A stretch of DNA of 64,000 nucleotides from Niallia alba (GCF_012933555.1 NZ_JABBPK010000001.1:1404001-1468000), one strand, 5' to 3'. Shown: positions 25,669 through 36,970, counted from the first letter of the stretch. A program made the numbers and translations. The notes: generated by a model not told the origin, from the letters alone.

Positions 25669-27099
25669 ATGTCGATGAAAACAAGTTCTCAAAAATTTAA
25701 GGATAGAGTGTCAACAGAACTAGAAAACGTATTTATGCGTGGTGCTGTATCAAAAGCGCAGCAAACAATTCAAGCAAGAAAAAATAATGTGACCGAGGCG
25801 ATGGGAAATTGGGAGGAATGGCGGTCCCATGGAGAAGAAATCCGCCAGCATGTTTTAGAAAATCTTGATTACTATTTATTCGAACTGAGTGAACAAGTGG
25901 CAAAGCGTGGTGGGAATGTTTTTTTCGCCAAAACAGCAGAAGAGGCAAGTCATTATATTGAGCAAGTAGCGTTAGAAAAAAAAGTGAAAAAAGTGGTAAA
26001 AGCAAAGTCGATGGTAACAGAAGAAATTTCCTTAAACAAAAAGTTAGAGGAAGCTGGGTGTGAGGTAATTGAAACGGATTTAGGAGAATATATTTTGCAG
26101 GTAGATGATCATGATCCTCCATCCCATATAGTTGTTCCAGCTTTGCATAAAAATAAAGAACAAATCCGTGATGTTTTTTCAAAAAAATTAAACTATACCA
26201 ATACAGAAAAGCCAGAAGAATTAGCATGGCATGCAAGACAAGTACTTCGAAATGAATATCTAACTGCGGATATGGGCATTACAGGATGCAATTTCGCTGT
26301 TGCAGAAACAGGATCGATTACACTTGTAACAAATGAAGGAAATGCTGATTTAGTTGCAGCACTTCCCAAAACACAAATAGTTGTGATGGGGATGGAACGC
26401 ATTGTCCCTACTTTTTCCGAAATGGAAGTATTGGTTGGCATGTTAACAAGAAGTGCCGTAGGCCAAAAATTAACTAGTTATGTGACAACGTTAACTGGTC
26501 CTAAAGAGGCTGAGGATGTAGATGGACCAGAAGATTTTCATTTAGTTATTGTGGATAACGGTCGTTCAGATATTCTAGGTGGAGAATTTCAATCCGTACT
26601 ACAATGTATCCGCTGCGCAGCTTGTGTAAATGTTTGTCCTGTATATAGACATGTTGGAGGACATTCATACGGTTCTATTTACTCAGGACCAATTGGAGCT
26701 GTTCTCTCACCATTGTTAGGTGGGTATGAAGAATATAAAGAGCTCCCATATGCGTCCACTCTTTGTGCGGCTTGCACAGATGCGTGTCCGGTAAAAATTC
26801 CGCTTCATGAACTGCTGCATAAGCATAGACAAGTAATTGTGGAAAAGGAAGGAAAAGCGCCAATTTCTGAAAAGATGATATTTAAAGCTTTTGGTATCGG
26901 TGCTTCTTCACCCAAGCTATACAATATTGGTTCTAAAATCGCCCCAGCCGTGACGAAACCATTAGTAAAAGGAGATAAAATTACGAAGGGTGTCGGAATG
27001 TTAAAAGAATGGACAGATATCCGTGATCTTCCAGCACCAAATAAAGAGAGATTTCGCGATTGGTTCAAGAATCGAGACAAGGAGGAGGGGAAAGAATGA
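25669..27099 (+). CDS. lutB: Lactate utilization iron-sulfur protein LutB
   Basis: The 476-residue protein has an N-terminal LUD domain (shared with LutC) and a C-terminal ferredoxin-like part. The ligands of two 4Fe-4S clusters are visible: [12 protein letters not shown] (C313, C316, C319, C323) and CAACTDACP (C366, C369, C373). It relays electrons in lactate oxidation. GGGGGAT lies upstream of ATG. Its TGA overlaps the ATG of lutC (ATGA), showing translational coupling. Confidence 0.96.
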   Translation: MSMKTSSQKFKDRVSTELENVFMRGAVSKAQQTIQARKNNVTEAMGNWEEWRSHGEEIRQHVLENLDYYLFELSEQVAKRGGNVFFAKTAEEASHYIEQVALEKKVKKVVKAKSMVTEEISLNKKLEEAGCEVIETDLGEYILQVDDHDPPSHIVVPALHKNKEQIRDVFSKKLNYTNTEKPEELAWHARQVLRNEYLTADMGITGCNFAVAETGSITLVTNEGNADLVAALPKTQIVVMGMERIVPTFSEMEVLVGMLTRSAVGQKLTSYVTTLTGPKEAEDVDGPEDFHLVIVDNGRSDILGGEFQSVLQCIRCAACVNVCPVYRHVGGHSYGSIYSGPIGAVLSPLLGGYEEYKELPYASTLCAACTDACPVKIPLHELLHKHRQVIVEKEGKAPISEKMIFKAFGIGASSPKLYNIGSKIAPAVTKPLVKGDKITKGVGMLKEWTDIRDLPAPNKERFRDWFKNRDKEEGKE

Positions 27100-27812
27100 C
27101 AGGGACTATCCAGAACAGAGACGCTTTTCTCGAAACAATTGCATCGAGATTAGGTAGACAAAGGAAAACCAAGCTAGAACAGCCGCAATGGAATTATCAT
27201 CCACAAGAAGAAGTGCTGAAGGAGGCAACAAAGGATGAGTTAGTTGAGGTCTTAAAATCGCAATGTACGCTTATTCATACAGACTTAGTTATTACTTCCC
27301 AAAAGGAACTAACACACACACTGTATAATTTAATAAAAGAATATGGTGGAGGAAAGATTGTTACTTGGAAGGATGCGCGGTATGAGCAGTATGGACTCCA
27401 CGCTTTATTTAAAGAGAAACTGCTTGAAGAAAATATCGATGTTTTTGAATGGGACGCTTCTTTAGGAAAAGAAAATATTGTAAAAGCAGAACAAGCAAAT
27501 ATAGGCATTACCATAAGCGAAATTACGTTAGCGGAATCAGGCACTGTTGTTTTTTATAGTGGAAAGGATCGAGGGAGAACAGTCAGTTTTTTACCTATTC
27601 ATAGTATCGTAATTGTCCCAAAAAGTACGATTGTGCCAAGAATGACTCAAGCAGCAAAAATCTTACGAGAAAAAGTTCAAAAGGGAGAAGTACTCCCGTC
27701 ATGCATTAACTATATTACAGGACCAAGCAACTCTGCGGATATTGAAATGGATCTAGTCGTCGGTGTCCATGGTCCAGTGAAAGCTGCCTATCTAGTAGTG
27801 GAAGATTTATAG
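27096..27812 (+). CDS. lutC: Lactate utilization protein LutC
   Basis: The start is ATG 27096, overlapping the lutB stop, with GAGGAGGGG seven bases upstream; the frame open from 27060 is an extension. The 238-residue protein is an LUD-domain protein with [19 protein letters not shown] and [21 protein letters not shown], both characteristic of LutC. It is the third subunit of the lactate oxidation system. No clear terminator is seen; a repeat begins 84 bases downstream. Confidence 0.95.
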   Translation: MTGTIQNRDAFLETIASRLGRQRKTKLEQPQWNYHPQEEVLKEATKDELVEVLKSQCTLIHTDLVITSQKELTHTLYNLIKEYGGGKIVTWKDARYEQYGLHALFKEKLLEENIDVFEWDASLGKENIVKAEQANIGITISEITLAESGTVVFYSGKDRGRTVSFLPIHSIVIVPKSTIVPRMTQAAKILREKVQKGEVLPSCINYITGPSNSADIEMDLVVGVHGPVKAAYLVVEDL

Positions 27813-27895
27813 ATAAGCTTTATGTGGAAATTTCTGACACCACTAGATAAATGCCTCATATGATGATGTTGTTAAATGAAATTCTTTTTCTTTAT

Positions 27896-28096
27896 GGCTG
27901 TTTTCGTAAAGTATGTTGCGATTACCCGCAGCCGGAATACACTTGGCTTTCCGTGGGGCTAAGCTTAAGCCTCCTCTCTCAAGCTTAGGAGAATACGAGG
28001 AATCTAGGTGGGAGATTAACTGTCCGTAAAGGTCCGATTGGTTCAACTAACCATCAGTGGGGAGGAAGGAACCCCCACTGATGGAAGTTTCATTTT
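27896..28096 (+). repeat. Chimeric repeat: R2 left part joined to R1 right part
   Basis: The left 80 bases follow the R2 pattern (GGCTGTTTTCGTAAAG, CCCGCAGCCGGAATACACTT, CCGTGGGGCTAAGC). At about 27975, in CCTCCTCTCTCAAGCTTAGG, the sequence changes to R1 (GAATACGAGG, AACTGTCCG) with the perfect 12-bp hairpin CCATCAGTGGGG / CCCCACTGATGG and the GGAAGTTTCA end. The join lies where both families share CCTC...AAGCTTA. No coding frame in it is credible. Confidence 0.8.
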
Positions 28097-28098
28097 AT

Positions 28099-28400
28099 GG
28101 AGATAGTGCTAGATTAATTTTAATTGGTTTGTTTTCCTCAAGTTTGTTGTTTAGTTTTTTCAATAGAATTTTTTTATTAAAACAAACAATCTTTCAAACT
28201 TGGATTAGTTATGCTATTTTCGATTATAATCTTTGCTCTAATTTGTATCGGCTTTGAACGTTATACCTTAATTTTTAACTCAACTAGGATTTTTTTTAAC
28301 ATCACTATATCTAATTAATTATCTGAATAATAAGAAAACTACTACTTTTATGAAAAAGTGTTGATTTTATATCCAGTAGTTTTTATAATAAGAGAATCTT
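28099..28400. other. T-rich leader before argC, no recognisable gene
   Basis: This stretch is rich in T and yields short hydrophobic frames on the plus strand in two phases, but none has a good ribosome site or a family I recognise. AAAACTACT (about 28336) can pair with AGTAGTTTTT (about 28375), a terminator-like stem that may end readthrough from the lactate operon. Confidence 0.4.
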
Positions 28401-28411
28401 AGATTAATAAA

Positions 28412-28430
28412 TATAAATAAAAATGATTAA
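28412..28430. promoter_or_regulatory. Candidate ArgR/AhrC box upstream of argC
   Basis: The AATAAAAATG core matches the centre of the Bacillus ARG box (CATGAATAAAAATKCAAKT), 12 of 19 positions overall. It lies about 35 bases before argC. In AT-rich DNA such a match is weak evidence alone. Confidence 0.4.
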
Positions 28431-28462
28431 ATATACATTAATTTTATCGAAAGGAGGAAGTT

Positions 28463-29497
28463 ATGAAGGCAGCTATTATTGGTACAACTGGCTATGGAGG
28501 AGTGGAATTAATTAGAATTTTGCATAGTCATCCATTGTTTACAATCAAGTCTGTACATACAACAAGAGAAGAAGTCCCAGTATGGAATGAATATCCGCAC
28601 CTGATTAATATTATAGAAAATAAACTTGAACAAATAAATCCAGAAAAAATAGCAAAGGAATGCGATATTGTCTTTTTTGCTACTCCAACAGGTGTTTCCG
28701 GAAAGTTGGTGCAAGAATTCATAGATAAAGAGATACAACTGGTCGATTTATCTGGGGATTTGCGCTTAAGGAATACAGAAGATTATCAAAAATGGTATAA
28801 AAAAGAACCTGTATCGGCTGAGGTTGTTAAGAGCTTTGCCTATGGGCTTTCCGAATGGAATAAGGAAAACATAGCTTCTAGCAAGAAAATTTCAAACCCA
28901 GGGTGTTACCCCACTGCAACGCTCTTAGGATTAGCACCAGTAGTGAAAGAAAATCTGATTATACCAAATAGTATTATTATTGATGCTAAATCTGGCATTT
29001 CTGGAGCGGGAAGGAGTCCCTCAAGGGCTAATATGTTCGCTGAGATGAGTGGAAATTTTAAAATTTATAAAGTGAATGAACATCAGCATATTCCAGAAAT
29101 AGAGCAACAATTAGTTGATTGGAATGCTGAGATGAAGGCTATTACTTTTTCGACTCATCTATTGCCGACAAGCAGAGGGATAATGGCAACTATATACGCT
29201 ACATTAAATAAAAGTATAACAAGTGAACATATTCATGATTTATATATGGAAATGTATAAGAACAGTCCTTTTGTACGCGTTCGACCACTTCATACCTATC
29301 CTTCGATAAAAGAAGTAACTGGCTCTAATTTTTGTGATATCGGAATAAATGTGGATGAACGTACAGGAAGATTAACGATCGTATCTGTTATTGATAATTT
29401 AGTGAAAGGGGCTGCGGGTCAGGCCATTCAAAACGCAAATATCATGAACGGCTATGAAGAAACGATGGGATTACAGTTTCTTCCGCTTTACCCTTAA
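28463..29497 (+). CDS. argC: N-acetyl-gamma-glutamyl-phosphate reductase
   Basis: ArgC reduces N-acetyl-glutamyl phosphate to the semialdehyde with NADPH. The 344-residue protein has the dinucleotide motif GTTGYGGVE at its N-terminus and the catalytic cysteine in SNPGCYPTA, followed by KSGISGAGR. AAAGGAGG lies five to six bases before ATG. It begins a tight operon, argC-argJ-argB-argD-carA-carB-argF, that runs from glutamate to citrulline. The order is that of B. subtilis. Confidence 0.96.
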   Translation: MKAAIIGTTGYGGVELIRILHSHPLFTIKSVHTTREEVPVWNEYPHLINIIENKLEQINPEKIAKECDIVFFATPTGVSGKLVQEFIDKEIQLVDLSGDLRLRNTEDYQKWYKKEPVSAEVVKSFAYGLSEWNKENIASSKKISNPGCYPTATLLGLAPVVKENLIIPNSIIIDAKSGISGAGRSPSRANMFAEMSGNFKIYKVNEHQHIPEIEQQLVDWNAEMKAITFSTHLLPTSRGIMATIYATLNKSITSEHIHDLYMEMYKNSPFVRVRPLHTYPSIKEVTGSNFCDIGINVDERTGRLTIVSVIDNLVKGAAGQAIQNANIMNGYEETMGLQFLPLYP

Positions 29498-29509
29498 GGA
29501 GGAGCCTAC

Positions 29510-30754
29510 GTGCAGGTTATTAACAATATTCATCAGCATTCATCTCATATTGAAGAAATCAAACAAGGAAGTATCGTTACTCCAATTGGCTTTCGAGCTG
29601 CAGGAGTACATGCCGGACTTCGATATAACAAGAAAGATATTGGTGCAATTGTGAGTGAAGTTCCCGCAAATTGCGCCGCTGTGTATACGACAAGTCACTT
29701 TCAAGCTGCACCGTTAAAAGTAACGCAAGAATCGATAGCAAAGGAAAAACAAATTCAGGCAGTGGTAGTAAACAGTGCCTGTGCAAATGCATGTACAGGA
29801 GAACAAGGCTTAAATGATGCATATCAAATGAGAAAGATAATGGCAAACCATCTTCACATAAAGGAAGAATATGTTGCTGTATCTTCAACTGGTGTCATTG
29901 GCGAATACCTGCAAATGGATAAAATCGAAAAAGGAATTAACCAATTTATCTTTGATTCTACCCTGGAACATGCTGAAGCATTTCAAGAGGCAATTTTGAC
30001 TACTGACACAGTTATGAAAAAATGCTGCTATTCCGCTAGTATTGCTGGAGTAACCGTAACGATGGGAGGAACGGCAAAAGGTTCTGGAATGATTCATCCT
30101 AATATGGCAACGATGCTTGGATTTATAACGACAGATGTAAATATCTCGTCGGAAATTCTTCAAGACTCTTTAAGTAAAGTTATTCCTACTACCTTTAATC
30201 AAATTACAGTAGATGGAGATACTTCTACAAATGATACAGTGTTAGTCATGGCAAATGGAATGGCGAAAAACGAAGCTCTTACAGAAGAGCATCCTGATTA
30301 TCCGATCTTTTTAGAGTTACTTTCTGCTACTTGTGAGAGTCTTGCCAAGCAAATTGCAAAAGATGGAGAAGGAGCTACAAAGCTAATAGAAGTAAAAGTT
30401 TCAGGTAGTAAAGATGATGAGGAAGCACGTGCTATTGCCAAGCAAATTGTTGGTTCCAATTTAGTGAAAACAGCAATTTATGGATCAGATGCAAACTGGG
30501 GAAGAATTATTACAGCTATTGGTCAAACAAATACAGCAGTTAACCCTGCTAGTGTTGATATTGCAATTGGAAATATCGTGATGCTTAAGGAAAGTGAACC
30601 ACAATCCTTTTCAGAACAAGTTGCAATCAATTATTTAAATCAGGATTTTATTCAGATTTTTGTTGATTTGCATAATGGAAAAGGAGAAGGAAAAGCGTGG
30701 GGCTGCGATTTATCTTATGACTATGTAAAGATAAACGCAAGCTACAGAACTTGA
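29510..30754 (+). CDS. argJ: Bifunctional ornithine acetyltransferase / N-acetylglutamate synthase
   Basis: ArgJ recycles the acetyl group from N-acetylornithine to glutamate and in the bifunctional form also uses acetyl-CoA. It starts at GTG with AAGGAGGAG upstream, 12 bases after argC. The precursor has 414 residues and is cut into alpha and beta chains before the nucleophile threonine in NMATMLGF, here T201. The glycine-rich GGTAKGSGMIHPNM precedes it. A single ArgJ with no argE or argA nearby indicates the cyclic acetyl pathway. Confidence 0.96.
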   Translation: MQVINNIHQHSSHIEEIKQGSIVTPIGFRAAGVHAGLRYNKKDIGAIVSEVPANCAAVYTTSHFQAAPLKVTQESIAKEKQIQAVVVNSACANACTGEQGLNDAYQMRKIMANHLHIKEEYVAVSSTGVIGEYLQMDKIEKGINQFIFDSTLEHAEAFQEAILTTDTVMKKCCYSASIAGVTVTMGGTAKGSGMIHPNMATMLGFITTDVNISSEILQDSLSKVIPTTFNQITVDGDTSTNDTVLVMANGMAKNEALTEEHPDYPIFLELLSATCESLAKQIAKDGEGATKLIEVKVSGSKDDEEARAIAKQIVGSNLVKTAIYGSDANWGRIITAIGQTNTAVNPASVDIAIGNIVMLKESEPQSFSEQVAINYLNQDFIQIFVDLHNGKGEGKAWGCDLSYDYVKINASYRT

Positions 30755-30765
30755 GGTGATAATGG

Positions 30766-31539
30766 ATGAAAACCATTGTTATAAAATGTGGTGGCAGTGT
30801 AATTGATCAGCTTACACCAGAATTTTTTACTAGTTTGAAAATGTTAAAGAATAATGGCTATCAACTTGTTTTCATACATGGAGGTGGTCCTGACATTAAT
30901 GAAATGCTTGATCATTTTCAAGTGAAAGCGACCTTTCATAATGGACTTCGTAAAACGACGAAAGAGGCGTTGGAAATAGTTGAAATGGTCCTTTCAGGCA
31001 AAACCAATCGTAAGCTTGTTCAGTTATTAAGGGAGCATGACTTAAGCGGGATTGGACTTAATGGGACAGATGATAATTGTATTAGTGCTTCTCTGATTGA
31101 TGAAGAAAAGCTTGGACTGGTAGGTGCGGTTTCTGAAGTTAATATAAGGTTAATTTCTTCTTTATTAGAGAAAAATTTAATCCCAGTAATAACTCCATTA
31201 GGAATTACAGAGGACGGTAGAAAATTAAATATAAATGCAGATTATGTAGCCTCAGCAGTTGCTAAGTATTTACACGCAGAACAATGCCTCTTTGTAACAG
31301 ATGTAGCAGGGATTTTAATAAATGGCGAGTTTCAATCAGTAATGGAGCAAGAGGAAATTAATCATTTTATCGAAGTCGGGCAGATCAGTGGGGGAATGAT
31401 CCCAAAGGTTACCTCTGCCATAGCTGCACTAGAAAGTGGACTAAATAGTGTAATGATTGTATCAGGGAAAAAACAGTTTTTTGATGGTCAAGAATTACTT
31501 GGAACAAGAATCGTTGTGAAAGAAGGGATTGTAGAATGA
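30766..31539 (+). CDS. argB: Acetylglutamate kinase
   Basis: ArgB phosphorylates N-acetylglutamate. The 257-residue protein has the amino acid kinase fold: KCGGSV near the N-terminus, the glycine loop FIHGGGPDINEML, GLNGTD and the C-terminal VGQISGGMIPKV substrate region. It lacks the N-terminal helix extension typical of arginine-inhibited hexameric forms, so it may be of the insensitive type (inference). It overlaps argD by four bases (ATGA). Confidence 0.96.
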   Translation: MKTIVIKCGGSVIDQLTPEFFTSLKMLKNNGYQLVFIHGGGPDINEMLDHFQVKATFHNGLRKTTKEALEIVEMVLSGKTNRKLVQLLREHDLSGIGLNGTDDNCISASLIDEEKLGLVGAVSEVNIRLISSLLEKNLIPVITPLGITEDGRKLNINADYVASAVAKYLHAEQCLFVTDVAGILINGEFQSVMEQEEINHFIEVGQISGGMIPKVTSAIAALESGLNSVMIVSGKKQFFDGQELLGTRIVVKEGIVE

Positions 31540-32693
31540 GTCATTTATTCCCCACCTATTCAAAATGGGAGCTGGAGCCAGAATCAGCAAAAGGCAGCTA
31601 CTTATACTGTAAAGATGGTGGTGTGTATTTAGATTTTACTTCAGGAATAGGAGTATGTAATTTAGGTCATTGTCACCCAGAAGTAAAAGAGTCTGTTGAA
31701 CAACAATTAAATAAATTTTGGCACATTTCGAATCTTTTTCCAATAGATCTGCAAGAAAAGACAGCGGAAATATTGACAAATGCATCTGGATTAGATCTTG
31801 TTTTCTTTGCAAATAGTGGTGCTGAGGCAAACGAGGCAGCAATTAAGCTTGCGCGCAAGGCAACAGGAAAAACGAAAATCCTTACATTCCACCAATCCTT
31901 TCATGGTAGAACATTTGCGACAATGTCAGCAACAGGTCAGGATAAAATTAAGCAAGGGTACGGTCCGATGCTGGATAAATTTGAGTATGTTCCATTTAAT
32001 GATTTACAAGCATTAGAACAACAATTAACAGAAGAGGTAGCTGCGGTAATGCTCGAGGTAGTTCAAGGAGAAGGCGGTATATATGTTGCTTCAAAAGAGT
32101 TTCTTCAAGGAGTAGAAGTGCTTTGTAAAGAAAAGGGTGCTTTATTGTTAATTGATGAAATTCAAACGGGAATTGGTAGAACAGGAAAAGCATTTGCCTT
32201 TCAGCACTTTGGAATTAAACCAGATATTATCAGTGTGGCAAAAGGAATGGCAAACGGAATCCCAACAGGTGCTATCGTTGCAGACGGGAGATTAAAGGAA
32301 TTTTTTGGTCCCGGCAGTCATGGAACAACATTTGGAGGAAATCCAATAGCCATGGCAGCAGCTACTAAAACAATGGAAATAATCTTTCAACCCACTTTCT
32401 TAGAAGAGGTACAAACGAAAAGCGAATGGATTTTTAGTCTTCTAAAGCAAAAACTGTCTGGAAATCAACTAGTAAAGGATATTCGAGGATTAGGACTAAT
32501 GATCGGAATTGAATTAGATATGCCTGTAGTTTCCATTTTAGAAGAATTGAGAAAAGAAGGATTAATCGTTTTAAATGCTGGAGAAAAGGTTATACGACTA
32601 TTACCAAGTCTTAATACCCCAAAGGAAGATATAGAAAGAGCAATAGCCATTTTAGAGAAAAATTTAAATATTCATGCAAAATTAACGATCTGA
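31536..32693 (+). CDS. argD: Acetylornithine aminotransferase
   Basis: ArgD transfers an amino group from glutamate to N-acetylglutamate semialdehyde. The 385-residue class III aminotransferase shows FANSGAEANEAAIKLARK, the DEIQTGIGRTG aspartate region and the PLP-binding lysine K236 in SVAKGMANG, then GTTFGGNP. The ATG overlaps the argB stop. An 80-base gap with an ARG-box-like site follows before carA. Confidence 0.96.
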   Translation: MSHLFPTYSKWELEPESAKGSYLYCKDGGVYLDFTSGIGVCNLGHCHPEVKESVEQQLNKFWHISNLFPIDLQEKTAEILTNASGLDLVFFANSGAEANEAAIKLARKATGKTKILTFHQSFHGRTFATMSATGQDKIKQGYGPMLDKFEYVPFNDLQALEQQLTEEVAAVMLEVVQGEGGIYVASKEFLQGVEVLCKEKGALLLIDEIQTGIGRTGKAFAFQHFGIKPDIISVAKGMANGIPTGAIVADGRLKEFFGPGSHGTTFGGNPIAMAAATKTMEIIFQPTFLEEVQTKSEWIFSLLKQKLSGNQLVKDIRGLGLMIGIELDMPVVSILEELRKEGLIVLNAGEKVIRLLPSLNTPKEDIERAIAILEKNLNIHAKLTI

Positions 32694-32711
32694 TATGTAT
32701 TTTTTTGCATG
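32694..32711. promoter_or_regulatory. Candidate ArgR/AhrC box before carA
   Basis: TATGTATTTTTTTGCATG resembles the reverse of the ARG box (about 13 of 18 positions). It begins directly after the argD stop and about 80 bases before carA, which would suit a second control point inside the operon. Confidence 0.35.
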
Positions 32712-32772
32712 TTTGTGTATAATTATAAGAAATAAAGAGTAACTATACATTCATTATAGAGGTGTATTCAAT

Positions 32773-33855
32773 ATGGAAGGTTATCTTCACTTAAACAATG
32801 GTGTGAAATATAAAGGTGATTTTGTTACAAATGGCGTTGTCAGAGAAATAAAGGGAGAAATCGTATTTTTTACTGGAATGACTGGGTATCAGGAAGTACT
32901 AACAGACCCATCTTATAAAGATCAAATTATTGTCTTTACGTACCCGTTAATCGGAAACTATGGCATTAATAAGGAAGATTTTGAGAGTAAAAAGCCTCAC
33001 GTAGCTGGTGTTATTGTTTATGAAGCGAATAGTGACGCATATCATTATCAAGCTGAATATTCATTACAAGATTATTTGAATAAATGGAATATCCCGATGT
33101 TAGGCCATGTAGATACTCGCTCCATTGTAAAAAATATTAGACAATCAGGTTCCATGCCGGCCGTTATAACGGAAGAAAAAGAAATTTCAGTCCATACATT
33201 CTCTTTAAAGGAAGATGTCAAAGTAGCGAAAGTTTCAGAAATGAAATTTCAGACGTATGGACAGGGGAAATATCATATAGTCCTTGTTGATTTTGGCAAA
33301 AAGGAAAGTATGTTAACAGCATTATTAGAGCGTGATTGTAAAGTAACAGTCGTTCCATATGATACAGAATTTACACGTATTAAATCACTGCAGCCTGATG
33401 GCATTCTTTTATCAAATGGGCCTGGGGATCCAAAGGAATTAATAAGCATTCTACCAACGATTAAAGGGTTGATTAAGCATTATCCAACTCTTGGTATTTG
33501 TTTAGGACATCAACTTGCTGCATTAGCTCTAGGAGCAGAAACTACGAAACTATCATTCGGACATCGAGGAGCGAATCATCCTGTGATGGATCGCAAAAAA
33601 AAGAAGGTGATTATGTCCTCGCAGAATCATAGTTACGTAGTGAAAGAAGAAAGCTTGCTTACTACTGGCTGTGAAGCGAGATTTTATAATCTTCACGATG
33701 GTTCGGTTGAGGGACTATCTCACAGCATTTATCCATTACAAACTGTACAGTTCCATCCAGAAGCAAATCCAGGCCCTTCAGAAGGGTGTTATATATTTGA
33801 TGAATTTATAGAAAATGTTAAAGCAAATAATGGGAGAGTTTTTGCATATGCCTAA
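32773..33855 (+). CDS. carA: Carbamoyl-phosphate synthase small subunit (arginine-linked)
   Basis: CarA hydrolyses glutamine and passes ammonia to CarB. The 360-residue protein has an N-terminal CPSase domain (EGYLHLNNGVKYKGD, GMTGYQEVLTDPSY) and a class I glutamine amidotransferase with nucleophile C243 in LGICLGHQ and a QFHPEANPGP histidine/glutamate pair. Its position among arg genes marks it as the arginine-specific enzyme rather than the pyrimidine one. AGAGGTG precedes ATG. The stop overlaps carB. Confidence 0.95.
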   Translation: MEGYLHLNNGVKYKGDFVTNGVVREIKGEIVFFTGMTGYQEVLTDPSYKDQIIVFTYPLIGNYGINKEDFESKKPHVAGVIVYEANSDAYHYQAEYSLQDYLNKWNIPMLGHVDTRSIVKNIRQSGSMPAVITEEKEISVHTFSLKEDVKVAKVSEMKFQTYGQGKYHIVLVDFGKKESMLTALLERDCKVTVVPYDTEFTRIKSLQPDGILLSNGPGDPKELISILPTIKGLIKHYPTLGICLGHQLAALALGAETTKLSFGHRGANHPVMDRKKKKVIMSSQNHSYVVKEESLLTTGCEARFYNLHDGSVEGLSHSIYPLQTVQFHPEANPGPSEGCYIFDEFIENVKANNGRVFAYA

Positions 33856-36800
33856 AGACACGACGATAAAAACCATACTTGTAATAGGATCTGGACCAAT
33901 TGTGATTGGTCAGGCAGCAGAATTTGATTATGCTGGCACACAAGCATGCATGGCTTTGAAAGAAGAAGGATATAAAGTCATTCTTGTTAATAATAATCCA
34001 GCTACGATTATGACAGATGAAACCTTTGCTGATTCAATCTATTTTGAACCGTTAACAGTAGATGTTCTCGAAATGATTATTCAAAAAGAAAAACCAGATG
34101 GAATTCTTGCTACTTTAGGGGGGCAAACGGGATTAAATCTAGCATTTCAATTGAGTGAACAAGGCATTTTAGAAAAGTATCAAGTGAAATTGCTAGGAAG
34201 CTCTATTGAATCTATCAAAAAGGGAGAAGATAGAGAAGCATTTAGAGAATTAATGTATCAATTAAATGAACCTGTACCAGAAAGCAAAGTTGTGCATGAA
34301 GTCGAAGAAGCTGTAGACTTCGCAAATGAAATTGGTTTTCCTATCATTGTGAGACCTGCATATACCTTAGGCGGAACTGGTGGCGGTATTGCTGGGGACA
34401 TGGAAGATTTCATTAGTCTTGTATCTGGCGGCTTGAAAGAGAGTGCAATTGGTCAATGCCTAGTGGAAAGAAGTATTGCTGGCTTTAAGGAAGTAGAATA
34501 TGAGGTAATGCGTGACAGTATGAATACATGTATTACCATTTGCAATATGGAAAACATCGATCCAGTCGGAATTCATACTGGAGACAGCATTGTTATTGCT
34601 CCATCGCAAACATTGACAGATGTAGAATATCAGATGCTGCGTTCTGCTTCTATTAAAATCATTTCTGCTTTAGGAATAATTGGCGGATGCAATATCCAAT
34701 TTGCATTAGATCCGAACAGTAAGAAATATTATTTAATTGAAGTAAATCCACGAGTAAGTAGATCTTCTGCTCTAGCATCAAAGGCAACTGGCTATCCAAT
34801 TGCGAGAATGGCGGCCAAATTAGCAGTGGGTTATAATCTCAATGAATTGATAAATCCGGTAACTGGAGATACATTTGCAAGCTTTGAACCTGCATTAGAT
34901 TATGTCGTAGTAAAAATTCCGAAGTGGCCATTTGATAAGTTTCCAGCTGTCTCAAGAAAACTCGGCACGCAAATGAAGGCAACAGGAGAAGTCATGGGGA
35001 TAGATCGCAATATGGAGCGGGCTTTATTAAAAGCAATTCGTTCTCTTGAGATAAAAGGAAGTGATTTAACACTCCCAGGGTTAAAGGATATGACAGTTGA
35101 AGCGTTATATGAAAAAATGCTTGAACAAACGGATGAAAGATTCTTTGTAATATTAGAATTAATTAGAAAAGAAGAGACTGTTGCAAAAATCCATGATTTA
35201 ACAAAAATTGATTTATTCTTCCTGAATAGTTTTAAAAGACTAATAGGTATGGAAATAGAAATAATCGATTGTTCACTTCAAACAGTGACGAAAGAAAATC
35301 TACTGAAATGGAAAGAAAAAGGATTTAGTGATGCCTTCTTAGCTAGTGCCTGGAATAGCTCAGAAAAGGATGTTCGTGAAAAGCGAAAACAATTAGAAGT
35401 GCTTCCGATTTACAAAATGGTTGATACTTGTGCAGCCGAATTTGAAGCAAAAACTAATTACTATTATTCCAGTTTCTATGGAGAAAATGAGCAAAATAAA
35501 AGCAATAAACGAAAAGTACTTGTTATTGGTAGTGGACCAATTAGAATTGGGCAAGGAATAGAGTTTGATTATTGCTCGGTTCATGGCGTTTTTGCATTAA
35601 AAGAAGAAGGAATTGAAACCATCATTATTAATAATAATCCAGAGACTGTTAGTACGGATTTTGCAACAGCAGATCGTTTATATTTTGAACCATTAACAGT
35701 AGAAGATATTATGAATGTCATTGAATCGGAAGGTATAGAGGACGTAATTGTCCAATTAGGTGGTCAAACCGCCCTTAACGTCGCAAAAGAGCTAGAAGCC
35801 TATGGAGTTCATATTCTTGGAACAAATAGCAAGACGATTGATGTTTTAGAAGATAGAGATTTATTTTATAAGCTATTGGAGGAAGAAGATATTCCTCATA
35901 TCCAAGGAGATATCGCAGAAAATGAGCAGCAGATCGTTGAATCAGTAAAGAAACTAGGCTATCCGGTTCTAATACGTCCATCCTATGTTATTGGCGGTAA
36001 AGGAATGGAACGCATAAACGATGAAGAAGCTTTACAATTCTACTTGCAAACAGATGTACCATATCCAGTGCTCGTCGATCAGTTTATGGAAGCTTCTGAA
36101 GCGGAATTGGATTTAGCTGCAGATGGAATGGATATTTGTGTTCCTACTATTATGGAGCATATCGAGAAAACAGGAGTACACTCAGGGGACAGTTTATCTT
36201 TATTACCTGCTAAAAACTTATCATTAAATGTAAAAGCAAAGATGATAGAGTACGCTCAAAAAATTGTGCGGCATACAGGCTATAAAGGATTAATGAACAT
36301 CCAATATATCATAAATAAGGAAGATGTTTATGTACTGGAAGTAAACCCTCGTGCTAGTCGAACTGTACCGATTGTAAGTAAGGTGACTGGGGTATCATTA
36401 GTGCAAATTGCGACAAAAATATTGCTTGGGAAATATACGTTCACAGAAGAAGAAAAAGTATTTACTGACGAAATAGCATTCACTTGTATTAAATATCCTG
36501 TTTATTCAAATTATGCTTTAAAGGGCTTAGATTCTAAATTGGGGCCAGAAATGCGTTCAACTGGAGAGGGAATTGCGCTGGCAGATACGGTGGAAGAAGC
36601 CTTGAAAAAAGTATTTCATCCAACTTTAAAGAAAGTGTCAAAACAGGAGATGAAAATTGTCGTTAAAACGACAGAAGATGTAGTGGATATTTGTAAAAAG
36701 GCTGAACTAGTCCATTTATCAGTTGAAATGGCTGATAATAAGACAGTTGAATCGTTATTAGCAGATAAGGGAACGATTGCCTTTTACAATCCAACAAATT

Positions 36801-36970
36801 TACAAGAAGATAAACAATCTCGTGAATTAGCAACTAGAAATCGAATTATTACTTTTACACAAAAAGAAAGTTTAGAGGCATTTATTTCATCCTTTAAAGG
36901 GAAGGAATTAACCGTTCATTCGATTCAGGAATGGCATGAACATATAAGAAAAGGAGTGAGTACTGTATGA
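33848..36970 (+). CDS. carB: Carbamoyl-phosphate synthase large subunit (arginine-linked)
   Basis: CarB makes carbamoyl phosphate from bicarbonate, ammonia and two ATP. The start is ATG 33848 ([14 protein letters not shown]), which overlaps carA; a start at 33815 would lie deep in carA. The 1040-residue protein has two ATP-grasp halves, each beginning with a GSGPIxIGQ motif ([15 protein letters not shown] and [15 protein letters not shown]) and each with an EVNPRxSR motif. The C-terminal MGS-like allosteric domain is short, as in arginine-type Bacillus enzymes. It overlaps argF by four bases. Confidence 0.95.
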   Translation: MPKDTTIKTILVIGSGPIVIGQAAEFDYAGTQACMALKEEGYKVILVNNNPATIMTDETFADSIYFEPLTVDVLEMIIQKEKPDGILATLGGQTGLNLAFQLSEQGILEKYQVKLLGSSIESIKKGEDREAFRELMYQLNEPVPESKVVHEVEEAVDFANEIGFPIIVRPAYTLGGTGGGIAGDMEDFISLVSGGLKESAIGQCLVERSIAGFKEVEYEVMRDSMNTCITICNMENIDPVGIHTGDSIVIAPSQTLTDVEYQMLRSASIKIISALGIIGGCNIQFALDPNSKKYYLIEVNPRVSRSSALASKATGYPIARMAAKLAVGYNLNELINPVTGDTFASFEPALDYVVVKIPKWPFDKFPAVSRKLGTQMKATGEVMGIDRNMERALLKAIRSLEIKGSDLTLPGLKDMTVEALYEKMLEQTDERFFVILELIRKEETVAKIHDLTKIDLFFLNSFKRLIGMEIEIIDCSLQTVTKENLLKWKEKGFSDAFLASAWNSSEKDVREKRKQLEVLPIYKMVDTCAAEFEAKTNYYYSSFYGENEQNKSNKRKVLVIGSGPIRIGQGIEFDYCSVHGVFALKEEGIETIIINNNPETVSTDFATADRLYFEPLTVEDIMNVIESEGIEDVIVQLGGQTALNVAKELEAYGVHILGTNSKTIDVLEDRDLFYKLLEEEDIPHIQGDIAENEQQIVESVKKLGYPVLIRPSYVIGGKGMERINDEEALQFYLQTDVPYPVLVDQFMEASEAELDLAADGMDICVPTIMEHIEKTGVHSGDSLSLLPAKNLSLNVKAKMIEYAQKIVRHTGYKGLMNIQYIINKEDVYVLEVNPRASRTVPIVSKVTGVSLVQIATKILLGKYTFTEEEKVFTDEIAFTCIKYPVYSNYALKGLDSKLGPEMRSTGEGIALADTVEEALKKVFHPTLKKVSKQEMKIVVKTTEDVVDICKKAELVHLSVEMADNKTVESLLADKGTIAFYNPTNLQEDKQSRELATRNRIITFTQKESLEAFISSFKGKELTVHSIQEWHEHIRKGVSTV

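Noticed and set aside
28057-28257. Hydrophobic 66-residue frame before argC
   Set aside because: It starts inside the R1 hairpin and its hydrophobicity follows from T-richness. No ribosome site or family was recognised.
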